Source of the DNA: Oasisia sp. SBJ-2009 | Taxonomy: Eukaryota; Annelida; Polychaeta; Sabellida; Siboglinidae | Length of the DNA stretch: 64,000 nt | Direction of reading: 5' to 3' | Assembly: GCA_964017155.1 (NCBI GenBank) | Contig: OZ024862.1 | Location: forward strand, 3,214,070-3,278,069 | Part shown: positions 1 through 12,594 of the stretch, in pieces | Layout of the letters: each line of letters opens with the position of its first letter | Numbering within the stretch: the first letter of the stretch is position 1 | Translations under genes and position numbers: made by a program | The notes under the pieces: model-generated | Seen by the model: the letters and a program-made list of their open reading frames with translations, nothing else | The model's database searches: none | Told to the model about the DNA's origin: nothing

Positions 1-1690
1 TTTTCTATGTTTGTCACTAACAGGTGACAATATATCTATAACCAGCAGATACCAGTCACATAATTTTAAAGATAATTATACACACAAAATAAATACAACA
101 GGGGGGGTGTGGTGGGAACAACTACAAGTTCAGGCAGAAACAGGCAACATTTAAACATTTTACTTGTTTTGGAAGACCCTGAGATGCCTTTGCAAAAACC
201 CAATCAACAGCAGATGTTGATGAACAGCACAATGAAAATGCCATAAGATATGTTAGAAGTTTTTTAAATAGGAACATTTTAAATGTACTAATCTTAGGCC
301 CTGTAGAGGACCCCAGGAGGCTGTAAGATGTGTCAATCTAATAAAAATTTCTTGTGCATGGTGACAGTACCCTAAGAAACATCTATGCACAATTTGAAAA
401 TAGATCTTCAACAGTTTCTGAGATTTGAGAGCTATGACAGCGGACGGTACATGGTGGACAGTGTACGCAGTGTGTTGCCATAATTCCACTGGACCGCTGG
501 CCCAAATGACTGAAAATAACCAAGGCACCCTCATAACACATTCATAGAGACCACATAAACTACAACTCCATGAAACAATTCCCTGATGAGCCTTGCATCT
601 TGTAGGCACATAACAGACAGGGACATTATTCCGTCCGAATCATCACATGCCACCGTGTCACAACTTTAGTGTGATTAAATCATTGACAGTGTCATAATAA
701 TTATAGACCAAACTGCCTCAATGCCCTATACTACCAGGGACAACCCCACCCACAAGCATTCAATAAACTACTTATGGCACTCTTAATTGGATAATGGGAA
801 ATTGATTGCTGCAAAACAGGTAAGGCAACAATCTGATTGCAACCTAGCCTGGTAAGTGACATCACTGATGTCTGAATGACAGTCCTTTCATTTCACAACT
901 GATGTTAGGAGCCAAAGTACAGAAGTGGCACTTCAATCCACACAATGACTGCCAGAGTAGAACTCTCACACCAAGCCAACTCCAGACTTCTGCACAAGAA
1001 TTGCAGTGATGAGACCAGTAAACAGTACTTTTAGGTAGCATAGTTTCTCATACAAAAATTACCCTTTTCAAGCACGCCAAGGAACTCCAGTTTAGAAGAA
1101 CCCTGCATAACCTTTCTACACCAAATCCACATTGGGTGATTTTTTAAACGTTTTGTATTACAAACTCTAAATCCATGCTGGAAAAATGCAGTCCTTAAAG
1201 CTACACACAATTGAGTATCACGTACAAATGTTGTCGTATTGACCAATTTGCCACTAGGCCTATCCTATACCCCAAATCTACAGTGACAAAAATATGCAAG
1301 TCATTAATATCAAGCAAAAAGTTGACCGCATTTATTGTCATCCCACAGAAGAACATGGTTCTTGACATATTTTCCAGGCACTGAAATTAAAGAAAATGTT
1401 TTCCTTTTTGATTTCTCAAAAGTATTAACATTGGTTCCGCTAACACAACTTATTTCTACAGTAGACAGACGACTGGCATAAAATAATTACTGAGGACAGT
1501 TGTGTAGCACACAGTCACCTAACAAGTGGCTTGGCTGTCACCACCAGACATTCCTACCTTCTCCATGGGTCCCAGTTACGCCGCTGACAACCGTAAATAT
1601 CCAGGCAAGGAGCCTGAGACTGTGGTTCAGTCTCATGGTCCAGCCCAAGTGGCTTCAGACGGCCCACAGCATGCAATGGGCAGAAGCTCG
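1..1690. other. Flank or intron, no gene recognised
   Basis: Unique AT-rich sequence. Minus-strand open stretches at 253-609 and 1031-1246 lack recognisable domains and convincing splice partners. The astrotactin-like transcript should pass through here if its next exon lies beyond the window edge. Confidence 0.4.
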
Positions 1691-1734
1691 GGCCATGACA
1701 CCGCAACTGTCCGCCAGCTGTCGGACTGGCATTG

Positions 1735-2150
1735 TCCAGCGGCGCAGCGATGAGAATTAACAATTAACTTTCTGCGGAGCACTGCAAAATGATTAGACGC
1801 GATCGTAGGAAATGCGGCCGCTGCCGAAGCATCTCCGCCGTCGAACACACAGGATCCGCCCACCAATCAATATTCGATTGAGGCGCGCACGTGGCGGAGG
1901 AAGATTACACCATTGTCGCATCCCCTGCGTCGGTTGATCGGCGACGTTAGGGAGCAGCGCTTGCTTGACGTCACCGCCACTTCATTACGCCACCGTGTAC
2001 TTCATCAATGAGTGTTCTCTGGTCACTGCCACTTGCCGCGGCCGAGTCCTGTCTGCGATTGTTGCACTAATCGTTGTGCGAACAGGTTAATGCCGCCACT
2101 GGCTCGAGGAGCGTGCACGCGTGTCGTTAAACAAACCCGCTGTCTAACGA
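1735..2150. promoter_or_regulatory. CpG-dense block, candidate regulatory element
   Basis: About 40 CpG dinucleotides fall in roughly 415 bp, against one or two per 60 bp in the surrounding sequence. The block holds non-repetitive, complex sequence and a perfect CRE palindrome TGACGTCA at 1966-1973. No coding frame with domain content is present. It could be a promoter, an enhancer or an unmethylated conserved element. No TATA box or transcript evidence is available. Confidence 0.4.
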
Positions 2151-2454
2151 GACAAGAAAGATCAGAGTAATGGGCTGTGTTATTGATCTGCCACATTCTT
2201 CAACTGCGGCTCATGTGTCGAGGAAGTAATGAACAAGTGTACCTACAGGTTATGCTCAAAACACTGACCAGAAACAGAAACTTTTTGTGATAGTAAAAAG
2301 ACGAATGCTTCAGGACTGAACATCTGAGCACACCGGACGCAGCAAAGCCAACCTGACAATCTGATTCACTGGCCACGTTCATATGACAAGCACTGCTTAC
2401 GATCTCATTAATTTAAATTATGTCTCAACAATTATTCTTGATGTAAAAAGTTGT

Positions 2455-2650
2455 TTTCCTTTGATTATGTTTTAATGGTTTGTGGGAGTAAAATACTACA
2501 TGTACATCCTTTACTACATGTTATGGCTTATAATTGTGGAAATAAAATTAAGTGTGCATCTCCTTTATTGTGATTTAATGGCTTGTGGCAGTAAATTATA
2601 GATTGTATCCCCTTAATTGTAACAAGTTTAGTGGATGTAAAATACTGTGT
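2455..2650. repeat. Degenerate tandem repeat, about 55-65 bp unit
   Basis: Three diverged copies carry the shared pieces TTAATGG(C/T)TTGTGG, AGTAAA(A/T)TA and CATC/TATCC followed by CTTTA or CTTAA. The units differ by substitutions and short indels. Confidence 0.45.
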
Positions 2651-4184
2651 TTTATAGCATGACTGCCTAACTATCAGTCGGCATCAGTAATCAGTACGTT
2701 AACGCCACATATAATGGATTTTGATTGTGCAAAAACAGGTAACGGGAAGGTTAATTTCCGACACTCGTAAATCCTCAACGACCACCATGACAAATGCTCA
2801 TGGTTGTGCCCATTTACATGTGAATAAAGTTTTAACGATGCATACTTTGGCCCTAGTTTTTTGACACGAGTAATGAATTCCCAAAATGGGCAATATCATT
2901 AGTCTGATGCATAATTGAAATGGCACCTCCTTCTGTACAATAAATGTGATGCCCAACAGGTATGTTTTCTTCCCCTTGCTCAGACAGTGCATAGTTTCTA
3001 ATCTGAACCCTTATGGACAAGAACGTTAGCACTGAGGCAGTATAATCACTGGCATCATATCTCAAAAATACTACACTGTACTTGCTTTTTGTGTGGTTGC
3101 ATTTTGCATTTCATCTGTATTTTGTGACAATATTTTCTTTACATATTTTAGATGTGATTAAAGTGAATTGAATTGAACATACTATCAGAGCGTCCTTTCT
3201 TTTTAGATTAGTTGTACTGACAAATGTATACTTTTGATTTCAATAGTTAAGACAAATGCTGGAATTCGAGCCTTCTGTGTTGTCATACACAATTTGTGGA
3301 ACACGCTCCTTTTAATTATACTGGTTTAGGGTGAACTATAGATAAATATCATGCAATGTTATTTACGCAAATGCCTACTGTGGATTTGTGTGTTAGCGCA
3401 AACAGAGAAAACACTTCTACTGCTAGTGAGAGATAATGTATCTATAAGAGGTTGAATTCAGATGCATTAATTGCACACAGGTATTAAATTATTTCACATC
3501 CCAAAGAGAACATTGTTATAGACACTGCTACACAATCATTTATATCACAATAAAATAAAATATAAACAAATGTAATCGAAACATCTTCATATGAGGTATC
3601 TAGCAATAAAAATGCATCCAAACTGCAACCGTTACTCTTTACGGTTACCATGGCGATATAGTGTGTAGTTATACTTTCTGTAATGCATGCTCAATTAAGC
3701 AGACATTTGGTGCAGTAGAGATAACGCGATGCATCAACTATGAATAATCACCCACAAATCTTATCTGACAAGACGAGGGATCAAACGTGTATGAAACCTG
3801 ATAGAACACATCCACAAATAACATTTTTCTGTCGTTTTCAATTACGGCAAAAACACAAGATCTCGACCAAAATCGCGTGACGTTGTACTATCAACCTCTT
3901 CCTGCAGTGACCTTGAAGAGCCGTGCATTTTTGCCGCATTACACCGGAGTTTTCACAGAGGGACCAAGTGTCATCCATCACATTAATTAGAAACTATAGC
4001 TGGGGGACCTGGTGCAATCCCAGGTGAGTCCACCCACCTCACTTGTCACTCGGTCGTTACAACAGTCGCATTCATAGTGAAACACCGCTCAAAGTAACAG
4101 CATAAAGCTGGAAGCCACACAGAGTGAGGCCGCAACCACCCATGAACACCAACAAATAACCCTCAGACACTAAATATCAAGATT

Positions 4185-4400
4185 TAACAAGATCTAACAA
4201 GATTGCCACCTAGAGAATCAACTCTAGATGGCAGGTGGACATGGAAGCCCTTTGGCTTATTGAGAGTCCAACTTATGTATCTAAATGTACCTTGTCCTTC
4301 TTAGGTATATGTCAATTTTATTTTTAAACACTTCTAGCACCTACCTACACAATAAGCTGATAATCTGTTCCATTCATTTACTGTTGTTTGTAAAAATGTG
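4185..4400 (+). repeat. Palindrome-cored dispersed repeat, copy A
   Basis: The best-preserved of four copies. It contains a hairpin core with arms TGCCACCTAGAG (4204-4215) and CTCTAGATGGCA (4222-4233) around a 6-base loop, then GAAGCCCTTTGGCTTATTGAG, then a tail with AGCTGATAATCTGTT near 4355. It aligns along its length to copies near 5.4, 34.7 and 57.5 kb. It carries no ORF and no tRNA-like promoter, so a non-autonomous element is inferred. Confidence 0.75.
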
Positions 4401-4733
4401 ATATCCCATGTGAATCTGTTTTTCCATCTCATCTTGCCAAAAAATATTAGTTTTTGATTGCACGTATACATTTTTGTGTTTAAGTTGGCTAAAATGAAAT
4501 TATTGTAAATCATATTTTACCAAGTCTGGCACAAATCCCATCAAGATCTGCTAACAACAATGATATGTGGCAATTAACACAGAACTGTATTATTGTACCA
4601 TATATATAATATTATGGCAAAATTTAGTCTAGGGAATAATTTACCCTCAAGTAACTGAATCCTTAACCCTGTACAATTTGTTTAATAACTTTTCTTCAGC
4701 TGCTGGTTTATTATTTTCTTAAACATATGATAC

Positions 4734-4737
<4 letters not shown>

Positions 4738-4774
<37 letters not shown>
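4738..4774. repeat. (AT)n microsatellite
   Basis: Uninterrupted TA repeat inside an AT-rich stretch. Confidence 0.9.
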
Positions 4775-4777
<3 letters not shown>

Positions 4778-5104
4778 AAATTATATAGTAGATACTATAT
4801 ACTGTCACATCTATAAATCTCTTAAACAATACATCTTAAGCTGCTTTTTATTAGTCAGATTCTACACTAAGTTCTGAATCTGAAGTCGTCAGTCGATACT
4901 ACAAGCTAACAAACACAGACCACTCATGAAACATCCCTACATAAATAAATCATGACACGTATTTATCACCGAGTGACATACAGATATGTTATTGCAACAG
5001 GAATAACTGGTGGGAACACTTGTGGGAGGCATCCGTCACAGGAAGTCAACTGTCACCCACACAGGAAGTGCCCTGCCAGCGAGCCTGAGCCCCCCCCCCC
5101 GTGC

Positions 5105-5112
5105 TGACGTCA
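5105..5112. promoter_or_regulatory. Perfect CRE palindrome
   Basis: TGACGTCA in a short GC-richer stretch next to a run of Cs. It is one of four exact copies in the window. Binding by CREB/ATF-type factors is known for this motif; use here is inferred. Confidence 0.25.
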
Positions 5113-5359
5113 CAGTGATGTGACAGATACGACAAGTGTAGTACAGGCAGCCACTGTTTGAAACAGGCGCGTTTTGCAACGGAAACAATTTGTCCTACCG
5201 GGGCAACGTAATGCAGCCTTCCGTTTCATTCCTCATGTGCGATTGAGCGGCCGGCCGCTGTGTTCTGGCAGTACGCTCTGTCGTGTAAAAACCACCGATA
5301 TTCAGCTTGAGAATGAGATTGAGATTTGGAACGTGAGGGCCAGTGATTAAATTCATATT

Positions 5360-5475
5360 ACCAGGATACACTATTTAACAAGGCTACCAACTAGATAATC
5401 AACCCTAGGTGGCAGGTGGACAAGGAAGCCCTTTAGCTTATTGGGAGACCAACCTGTCTATCTAAGTGTCAGATA
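5360..5475 (+). repeat. Palindrome-cored dispersed repeat, copy B (short)
   Basis: Matches copy A from ATTTAACAAG through the hairpin core, GGCAGGTGGACAAGGAAGCC and CTTATTGGGAGACCAACCT, then stops. The hairpin arms have diverged (TACCAACTAGAT and CCCTAGGTGGCA). The 3' half present in copies A, C and D is missing. Confidence 0.7.
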
Positions 5476-6005
5476 GTAGATACTATGACTTGTTGCAGAA
5501 CAAACAGTTCACACACTGCTTGGAGCTACCAGATTTACAGAGAGGAGGGAAGATAGAAAGAGGGACATAAAATGTGGGGTATAAATGGAGGCATTAAAGA
5601 GGGTGATCAACATACAGAAGGAATAAGGAAGAATGAGGTGGGAATGCAGATAGGACTAGGGAGGACTAGAGGAGAGTTGCTGCCTTTGCTAGTTTGGTCA
5701 CACGCACCGGGAGACATTCTCCACCGAGAGAAAGCCACTGGAGAGAGGGCAGCAGGACATTGACATCTGCATGACAAGGACACGTGCAAATGACATTTGA
5801 AGGCACTAGACACAAATGTCAACAACGGGGAAGAGCTTGCTGGTGACTCAAAAGAGGACGAGACTCTGCAGGTGGCAGAAGAAAAAGTAAAACCACACAA
5901 AAACATCCAGACGCGCAACAAAGACTGCCACTGAAGAATTGACCTCTACAGCCACAGCAGGTCTTCAACACCAGAGTGCAGCGTGTCTTATGACATCACA
6001 GGATG

Positions 6006-6064
6006 TCTCCTACTACTAATACTACTACTACTACTACTACATGTACTACTACTACTACTACATG

Positions 6065-6100
<36 letters not shown>

Positions 6101-6105
6101 ATGTA
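6006..6105. repeat. (ACT)n microsatellite
   Basis: ACT/TAC trinucleotides interrupted by ACATGT. The array leads straight into the 12-bp minisatellite. Confidence 0.9.
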
Positions 6106-6660
6106 CCACGACATGCACCACTACATGCACCACTACATGCACCACCACATGCACCACCACATGCACCACCACATGCACCACCACATGCACCACCACATGC
6201 ACCACCACATGCACCACCACATGCACCACCACATGCACCACCACATGCACCACCACATGCACCACCACATGCACCACTACATGCACCACTACATGCACCA
6301 CTACATGCACCACTACATGCACCACTACATGCACCACTACATGCACCACTACATGCACCACTACATGCACCACTACATGCACCACTACATGCACCACTAC
6401 ATGCACCACTACATGCACCACTACATGCACCACTACATGCACCACTACATGCACCACTACATGCACCACTACATGCACCACTACATGCACCACTACATGC
6501 ACCACTACATGCACCACTACATGCACCACTACATGCACCACCACCACCACCACCACCACCACCACCACCACCACCACCACCACCACCACCACCACCACCA
6601 CTAATACTACTAGTGTTGTAGTAGTAGTAGTAGTAGTGTTACTACTATTACTACTACAAC
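6106..6660. repeat. 12-bp minisatellite plus (ACC)n and (AGT)n tail
   Basis: About 36 copies of ACATGCACCACY run to 6540, followed by pure (ACC)n to about 6602 and a degenerate ACT/GTAGTA stretch. Early units mostly carry ACC and later units ACT before ACATGC, so the array has two separately homogenised blocks. The unit length is a multiple of three, so long open frames appear on both strands; they are not genes. Confidence 0.95.
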
Positions 6661-8480
6661 TACTACTAGGCAGGATGAGAGGGGAAGAGGAAGAGGGAGG
6701 GGGACAGACAGACAGCTGGTAGGAGGGGAGGTATACACAAAATGTCGATAGGTTTAGAAAGTTAACTAACGACAATGACTGAGAGAGAGAGGAAACCTCA
6801 GAATACAAGGGTGACCAGAGAGAAAGCACAAAGGGTACAATAGACAGAGAAAAACAGGATGGGGGCAATGAATCAGTTACAATAAAGAAAGAGTGCAAAG
6901 ATGATAAATATAGTAGCAGTTGAAACGATCAAGATGTCAGAAAAAAACAATGATAGAAATAGGAGTTAAAACAGATTTAGCATTTCAGAAAAAAGTGAGC
7001 AGGAGTGAGACAGACAAAGATAGAAAGAGGAGGGAGCAAGCCGCCGTATGACGCAGGTAGTGGGCAGAGAGACAGGACGTAGTAAACATTCATTGATTGC
7101 TTTATCATGGCCCTGTCCCAAAGGTGTCCACTGTTTTCCCTGGTAAGAATAGTTCAACACATTTGCTAGATTTCCTTTCATCTTACTGCTAGTTTCCTTC
7201 ATTTCCCAGAAGACACTGCTCCTACACTGGCCTGTTAGGTCGCCCACGGGTCAGATCTTTGTGGGGATGTGTAGTGAATTTTGGAGTAAACAGAGTTAAT
7301 TAATTTAAAATGTCTATGCATGTTTGAATAATTCTTGGAACTTTGTGTTCTGTAGGGAATGTTGCTAGGCAGAAACAGGAAGGCAAAAAAGAAGAGCTAT
7401 TATTAAGAGCAAATAAATAAAGAATAAAGTAAATAAAGATTGCTACCAGGCAAGGATAAGAGTGTGTTAAAAATTGGGAAAAATACTATGAAGACGTAAT
7501 GTATGAGGAAGGGAGAAGACTGACTATACAACTAGGTGTGAGCTGGAATGTGAGATTGATGGGAGATCATTTCAAACGTCTTGTGGGAACTGGCTTGTTG
7601 GGTAAAAAAAAAGAGAATCCCAAAACAGTTGAGACAGAAGATTCAGACAGAGACCATGGCATGCCCACTATGGTATTATTAAAACATGAATAAACAATGA
7701 CAATCAAGACAATAACGATAACTACAATGTAAGATTAGGAGACACACCTATATGCACTGATACAAACTTTTGAGGATGACAACAAAACGTGAAAATGGAA
7801 AATCAAAAATGCTGGTGCCTTGGGGCAAACATTTGCCAGCAGACACATAAAACTAATGTTGATCTGACAAATACTGGTAGTACAATTGTCCTCCCATGCC
7901 AGTAAGCACTAAGCAGGGCCCAGCCATGGGATTTCTCAGTAAGTGCTTCAAGAGCGTACGTGTCAGCACTCGCTGTGCTCAGTGTGTCACCAATGCGAAA
8001 GCAGCCATCAAATCACAAACATCAAAGAATCTGCCCCACAAGTGACATCTAAAACATGTAAACCTTCCTTATGATGCAAACAATCCGTCTGCTGTCAAAT
8101 CTCCTACAGAGTCTAATTACGATTCCACCGAGTTCACGACCTGAACGTATCAAAAGCATTCAGATCCATCACATTCGTAATACACCCAGCGCGCTAATCG
8201 ACATGCTGTACCTCTCCCATTACAACTCACACAAATGTGCCTCACTTCAAAACCAACAATGATGTCTAAATTGTCGAAACACAGCAGGCCGTCAGACAAT
8301 CTGTCATCTCCCCACACTGACTGAACAGCCATACAGAACACAGTGCAATGCTCTACCTCTGATGTTATCAGCCCCTCCATCAAATATTCATTGCCTATCA
8401 CTTGGAAGTAAGTGTGCGCACATGTGTGTGATCGAACTGAAAACTGGTTAACACATCCATATCGACCTGCTCAAAGATGA
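6661..8480. other. Non-coding stretch, purine-rich at its start
   Basis: Positions 6660-7040 are strongly purine-rich on the plus strand (GAGAGAGAGGAAA, GGAAGAGGAAGAGGGAGG). The rest is unique AT-rich sequence. No domain-bearing open frame or splice-consistent exon was seen. Confidence 0.4.
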
Positions 8481-8543
8481 TCAGTCTCATTCGTCTGTCA
8501 TCATATCACTGCTGTCTAGTAAGGCAGGGACTGATGTCATTAT

Positions 8544-9076
8544 CTGAACCTCATGGACCACTTCAGCAGGAGACAAGTGATCACAGTGAGGTGCTGTAAT
8601 TATTTGAACCTCATGGACCACTTCAGCAGAAGACAAGTGATCACAGTGAGGTGCTGTAATTATCTGAGCCTCATGGACCACTTCAGCAGGAGACAAGTGA
8701 TCACAGTGAGGTGCTGTAATTATCTGAACCTCATGGACCACTTCAGCAGGAGACAAGTGATCACAGTGAGGTGCTGTAATTATCTGAACCTCATGGACCA
8801 CTTCAGCAGGAGACAAGTCATCACAGTGAGGTGCTGTAATTATCTGAACCTCATGGACCACTTCAGCAGGAGACAAGTGATCACTGTGAGGTGCTGTAAT
8901 TATCTGAACCTCATGGACCACTTCAGCAGGAGACAAGTGATCACAGGGAGGTGCTGTAATTATCTGAGCCTCATGGACCACTTCAGCAGGAGACAAGTGA
9001 TCACTGTGAGGTGCTGTAATTATCTGAGCCTCATGGACCACTTCAGCAGGAGACAAGTGATCACTGTGAGGTGCTG
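8544..9076. repeat. 60-bp tandem satellite, nine copies
   Basis: Nine head-to-tail copies of a 60-bp unit containing CATGGACCACTTCAGCAGGA and GTGATCACAGTGAGGTGCTG. Copies differ by a handful of point changes (for example TCACAGTG versus TCACTGTG). Because 60 is a multiple of three, open frames run through it on both strands. The predicted peptides are simple repeats without known domains. Confidence 0.95.
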
Positions 9077-9209
9077 GCCACTTGGTCTGCTGTAGAACCT
9101 TGCTACACTTTTGTAATGATTTTTTTATATTTAGTTATATATGAATTGGTTATTAGTTAAAGTAGATTTTTTAGGACAGGGTGTTATTGCACATGTTAAT
9201 TAATTATAT

Positions 9210-9700
9210 AGGTGAACCTTGCTTTATAGAAACCTTGATAATCCAGTCACCTCACAATTAGTCGCCCTAGTACTGTCCCAAAGTATGTCTGTTGCAACAG
9301 TTTAAGGAACTAGTTCTACCGTTATGGTCACCAGACTGTAGGGAATAAAATCACAGGAAATAAAGTCACAAGTGTGCAAAACCAATCTTTTTGTATTAAC
9401 TAGAAAGAAGAGTTATTTTGTGACTTTATTTTCCTGTGACTGTTTTTCTAGGCAAAACTATGACTTTATTCCATGACTTTTTCCTGACTTCATTTCCACC
9501 AACCAGTCAACCTCACCAATCAAATCACTGGTCCAGCCTCAAGGGTGACCTTAATACAGAGGGTCACTTGACATTGTATATGTTCAATTATGACATAATG
9601 GATATAATGTAATTTCGTGGCATAAACAAGTACAGTTGAACTCCACATTGTGGTCACCCTCATAATACAGCCACCTCACAATTAAGGTCACATTAAGAAA
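9210..9700. repeat. Dispersed repeat fragments with inverted GTCAC motifs
   Basis: Two related segments, near 9212-9260 and 9636-9695, share GTGAACCTTG/TTGAACTCCA-type starts and the piece CACCTCACAATTA. A third segment near 9540-9572 reads as the inverted form (AGGGTGACCTTAATACAGAGG). Between them is a hairpin, listed separately. This looks like a nested or decayed non-autonomous element. Confidence 0.45.
9351..9439. repeat. Inverted repeat, 21-22 bp arms
   Basis: TCACAGGAAATAAAGTCACAA at 9351-9371 is the reverse complement, with one inserted base, of 9418-9439. The loop is about 46 bases. Further degenerate GACTTTATT copies follow up to about 9490. Confidence 0.7.
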
Positions 9701-9834
9701 ATCCCAAATTATTTATGTAACAAATAAATCTCACTCACAAATTTAACTGTAGATCCCACATTGTCTTGATTACTGAATGAAAAAATGAAAATCTCTACTT
9801 GATGAGGTAACTTTTAAAGTGAAATGCAACTTAC

Positions 9835-9957
9835 GTTTGCACTTATTTCTGTTGCCATAGAAACCATATCCACATTGGCAGACGTAACTGCCGACTGAGT
9901 TGAGACAGCGGGCAGTGGGTGGACAGATGTGGGTCCCGACCTCACACTCATCTATGT
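9835..9957 (-). CDS. Calcium-binding EGF domain exon
   Basis: This 123-bp phase 1 to phase 1 exon has the acceptor TTGTGTTTCAG and the donor AAAC|GTAAGT. It is a complete calcium-binding EGF: DIDEC (the first Asp is formed across the splice junction), then six cysteines through EVGTHIC, PPTARC, LNSVGSYVC, QC and GYGFYGNRNKC. DIDEC supplies the calcium ligands, and CLNSVGSYVCQC fits the Asp/Asn beta-hydroxylation consensus C-x-[DN]-x(4)-[FY]-x-C-x-C. Such domains act in extracellular proteins as rigid linkers. One-exon, phase 1-1 EGFs are the classic shuffled form. It is the last exon recognised towards position 1, and the protein must continue because no stop codon precedes the donor. Vertebrate astrotactins, as I recall, have no calcium-binding EGF here. 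Confidence 0.9.
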
Positions 9958-11002
9958 CTGAAACACAAGCAATGGCAGGTATTAATAGGCATTGTAAGTG
10001 AATCTCCTCCAAGGTGTCCAGGTCCACCAACCTAATAAGTCTACACATTTGCTTTGGTATTTATTGTAAAAACATGGAAACTGTATAGGTTAGCAACTAC
10101 AGTAAGACTACAGTAAGTAAGTCATGGTCCTGTGGTGGGTGCCATGTAGTGGCTGTAAGGTCAATTCTTGTCGCAATGTATCAGGTCTATTGAAGGTGAT
10201 TTACGTGTACCCTCTAGCCAAATTGCTTGCTATATGTCACCACTCTGGGCTTTAGTCACACAACAGTTGTAGGAGTAACATAATGAAAGATAGTCACAGG
10301 TGCCCCTGTAGACACTAGACCCCACATTATTTGCTCATACACATTCCATTTGTTCCTACAACTGGGTGAACTAGAACAACACAGACTAGATACAACTGTT
10401 TGGGTGGGAAAAATATAGCAGTAAACATAGTATGGCTGAACACTTCTCAGGAGAGTCTACTTGGGTGTGTTAGAATGAATAGGTCTGAATGGATACAGAA
10501 CTGTTTGCTGAGAACTTACCATTACCTTCCGTTTTCACTTTTACCAGATTAAGCTATTTAACTGATATAAAAAATTCTACAATGGACACTGCCTGACAAT
10601 ATTACTGACATGTCTACATTTTTTTAATCAACATAACTACATAACATTGTATAAATTGTGAACACAAAGTACACTGAGCATGTGACTGTGACAACAAGCA
10701 CACATGTCCACTGTGGTCATCACAGGGCTGTGATGAGAAGTGAACAAAACAGCAGGGCTGGTGCACTGAGGTAGTCTAGTTAGCCTGATATGTGGACAGT
10801 GGCTGACGAGTCAGGGGATGATGGACACAAGACTTCACTGGACATGACACTGACCAATTCTAAACGCTGATTGTTGCAGCTGAATCACTTCCTGACAAAT
10901 GTACAAGACAGCTCTTGGATGAGACCACTCTTTTGCACTAAGGGGGCTTGTAATGTAAACATGAAAAAGTGAATTTCAGTGGTTGGGTCTAGGGTCATAT
11001 TT

Positions 11003-11071
<69 letters not shown>

Positions 11072-12594
11072 TACATATATAAGGAAGCTTATAGTGAAAA
11101 AAATGAAAAAGTGACTGTGAACTTCAAGTGTGTTTTTTGCTCAGTTTGAACTGTTCAGTGTCGTACAACTTTGGAATTATATGAGCCAGGTCCATGATTT
11201 TACACCATTCGAAAAATTATTATATGTTCTTTCTAATGGTGTGACTAACTCAATTTTTTTATTGTTTGACATACGATTCATTTTATTAAAACATGTTACA
11301 TATACACACACTTATGCATGCACACATATATTGAGTGTTTCTTACGTTGACATGTTTAATAAGTAAAATCCCATTCATATAGACATTTTGAAGGGTGAAT
11401 ACTATCCAGTATTTTATTTTAATTACTTTCATTTAGAAACCCCTTGAAGGGTCTTTTCGTTGCACAAACCTTCCCTCTGCATCTACTGTGCCTTCAGCAA
11501 TTTGTCAGAACATCACTGGCTCAGCCACAATTACCTGTCTAGCACATCATCCCCATGTAATTACAGTTTGTAGAGTTGTCATTCACCTGTCAGCCCAGAG
11601 TCAACTGTCCTGAGTCCTTGAGCAGTGCTCAGGCTCTGACCAATCAACAGCCACTCAGGCATGGCCAAGACCACTTGACTTGGTCATGCTTGGATGCACA
11701 GCATCAAAAGGCAGGCAGCACTGAAGCTGCAAACTGTGCCCTGTTAGACACTAATTGGACTATTCTAGGAGGATAATGACTGTTGGCTGATGACAGGGTT
11801 AATGCTCATCCTACTTGATGGGTGGGACACACCACCAATTAAACACCAAACAGTTTAATCAATGAGCAACATACAGGATCAAGTTAGTCAATAGAATGTC
11901 TTCGTACATACATATTTATTTTTATTTAACTGATTTATTATCTTTCTCTAACTTACTACCATAATTCATTTGTATCTACTCATATTTTAAACAGATTAAC
12001 TTCTTACAAATGTATTTATTTATAAGTATTAATTATATGTGTTTTTATTTACCTGAAATTAATGTACTGTATTTGTAATAACATCAGGATAAAAATGTTA
12101 TAAAAATAAAACCCATGATCTTTTTAACATGAAACAAAAAAAATTATGTAAAAAGTATATGACTTATGGAGGTGTTTGGAGAATGTGGGAGGTGCCTGGG
12201 ATGGCCAAATGAGGAGTGAAAATGTCAACAAGAAGTAGGCAGAAGAGGTGACAGACTAAAATTAGATGAATGGACAATGTTAGCAAGAGGTCTTGAATGG
12301 GACACTAACAGATGAGAGTGGCCAAGGATCATGACAAATAAAGATGACTTGTCAAGACAGCAAGAGAGACCAACTGAGGCGACATCGCCCACACCCAGCC
12401 AGTGGGAGAAGATCAATAGGAGAAACTACTGCAAGGGGCTAAAAGCGATATGTGGTATTTGCATCAGCAGAACAAAATAAGTGAGACGACCGGGATGGAA
12501 GACATGGGAAGACGCCAATGAGGCTGACTGAGATAAGACGTCTGTAGCCATAAAACACGTGAGGATGGTGAAGGTAAGGTCTGTAGTTGCCTAC
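9958..12594 (-). other. Intron between the two EGF-type exons
   Basis: An intron of about 2.6 kb with AT-rich unique sequence and a long (AT)n tract. No additional splice-consistent exon was seen. Confidence 0.6.
10987..11068. repeat. (AT)n microsatellite
   Basis: About 40 uninterrupted AT units within the intron between the two EGF exons. Confidence 0.95.

Noticed and set aside
253..609. Minus-strand open frame of 118 codons
   Set aside because: No domain, no Cys pattern continuing the EGF protein, no convincing splice partner; typical of chance frames.
6003..6898. Long open frames on both strands over the 12-bp array
   Set aside because: Explained by repeat units that are multiples of three; peptides are pure low complexity.
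8487..9095. Open frames of 180-189 codons on both strands
   Set aside because: Produced by the 60-bp satellite; no domain, start context or splice evidence.
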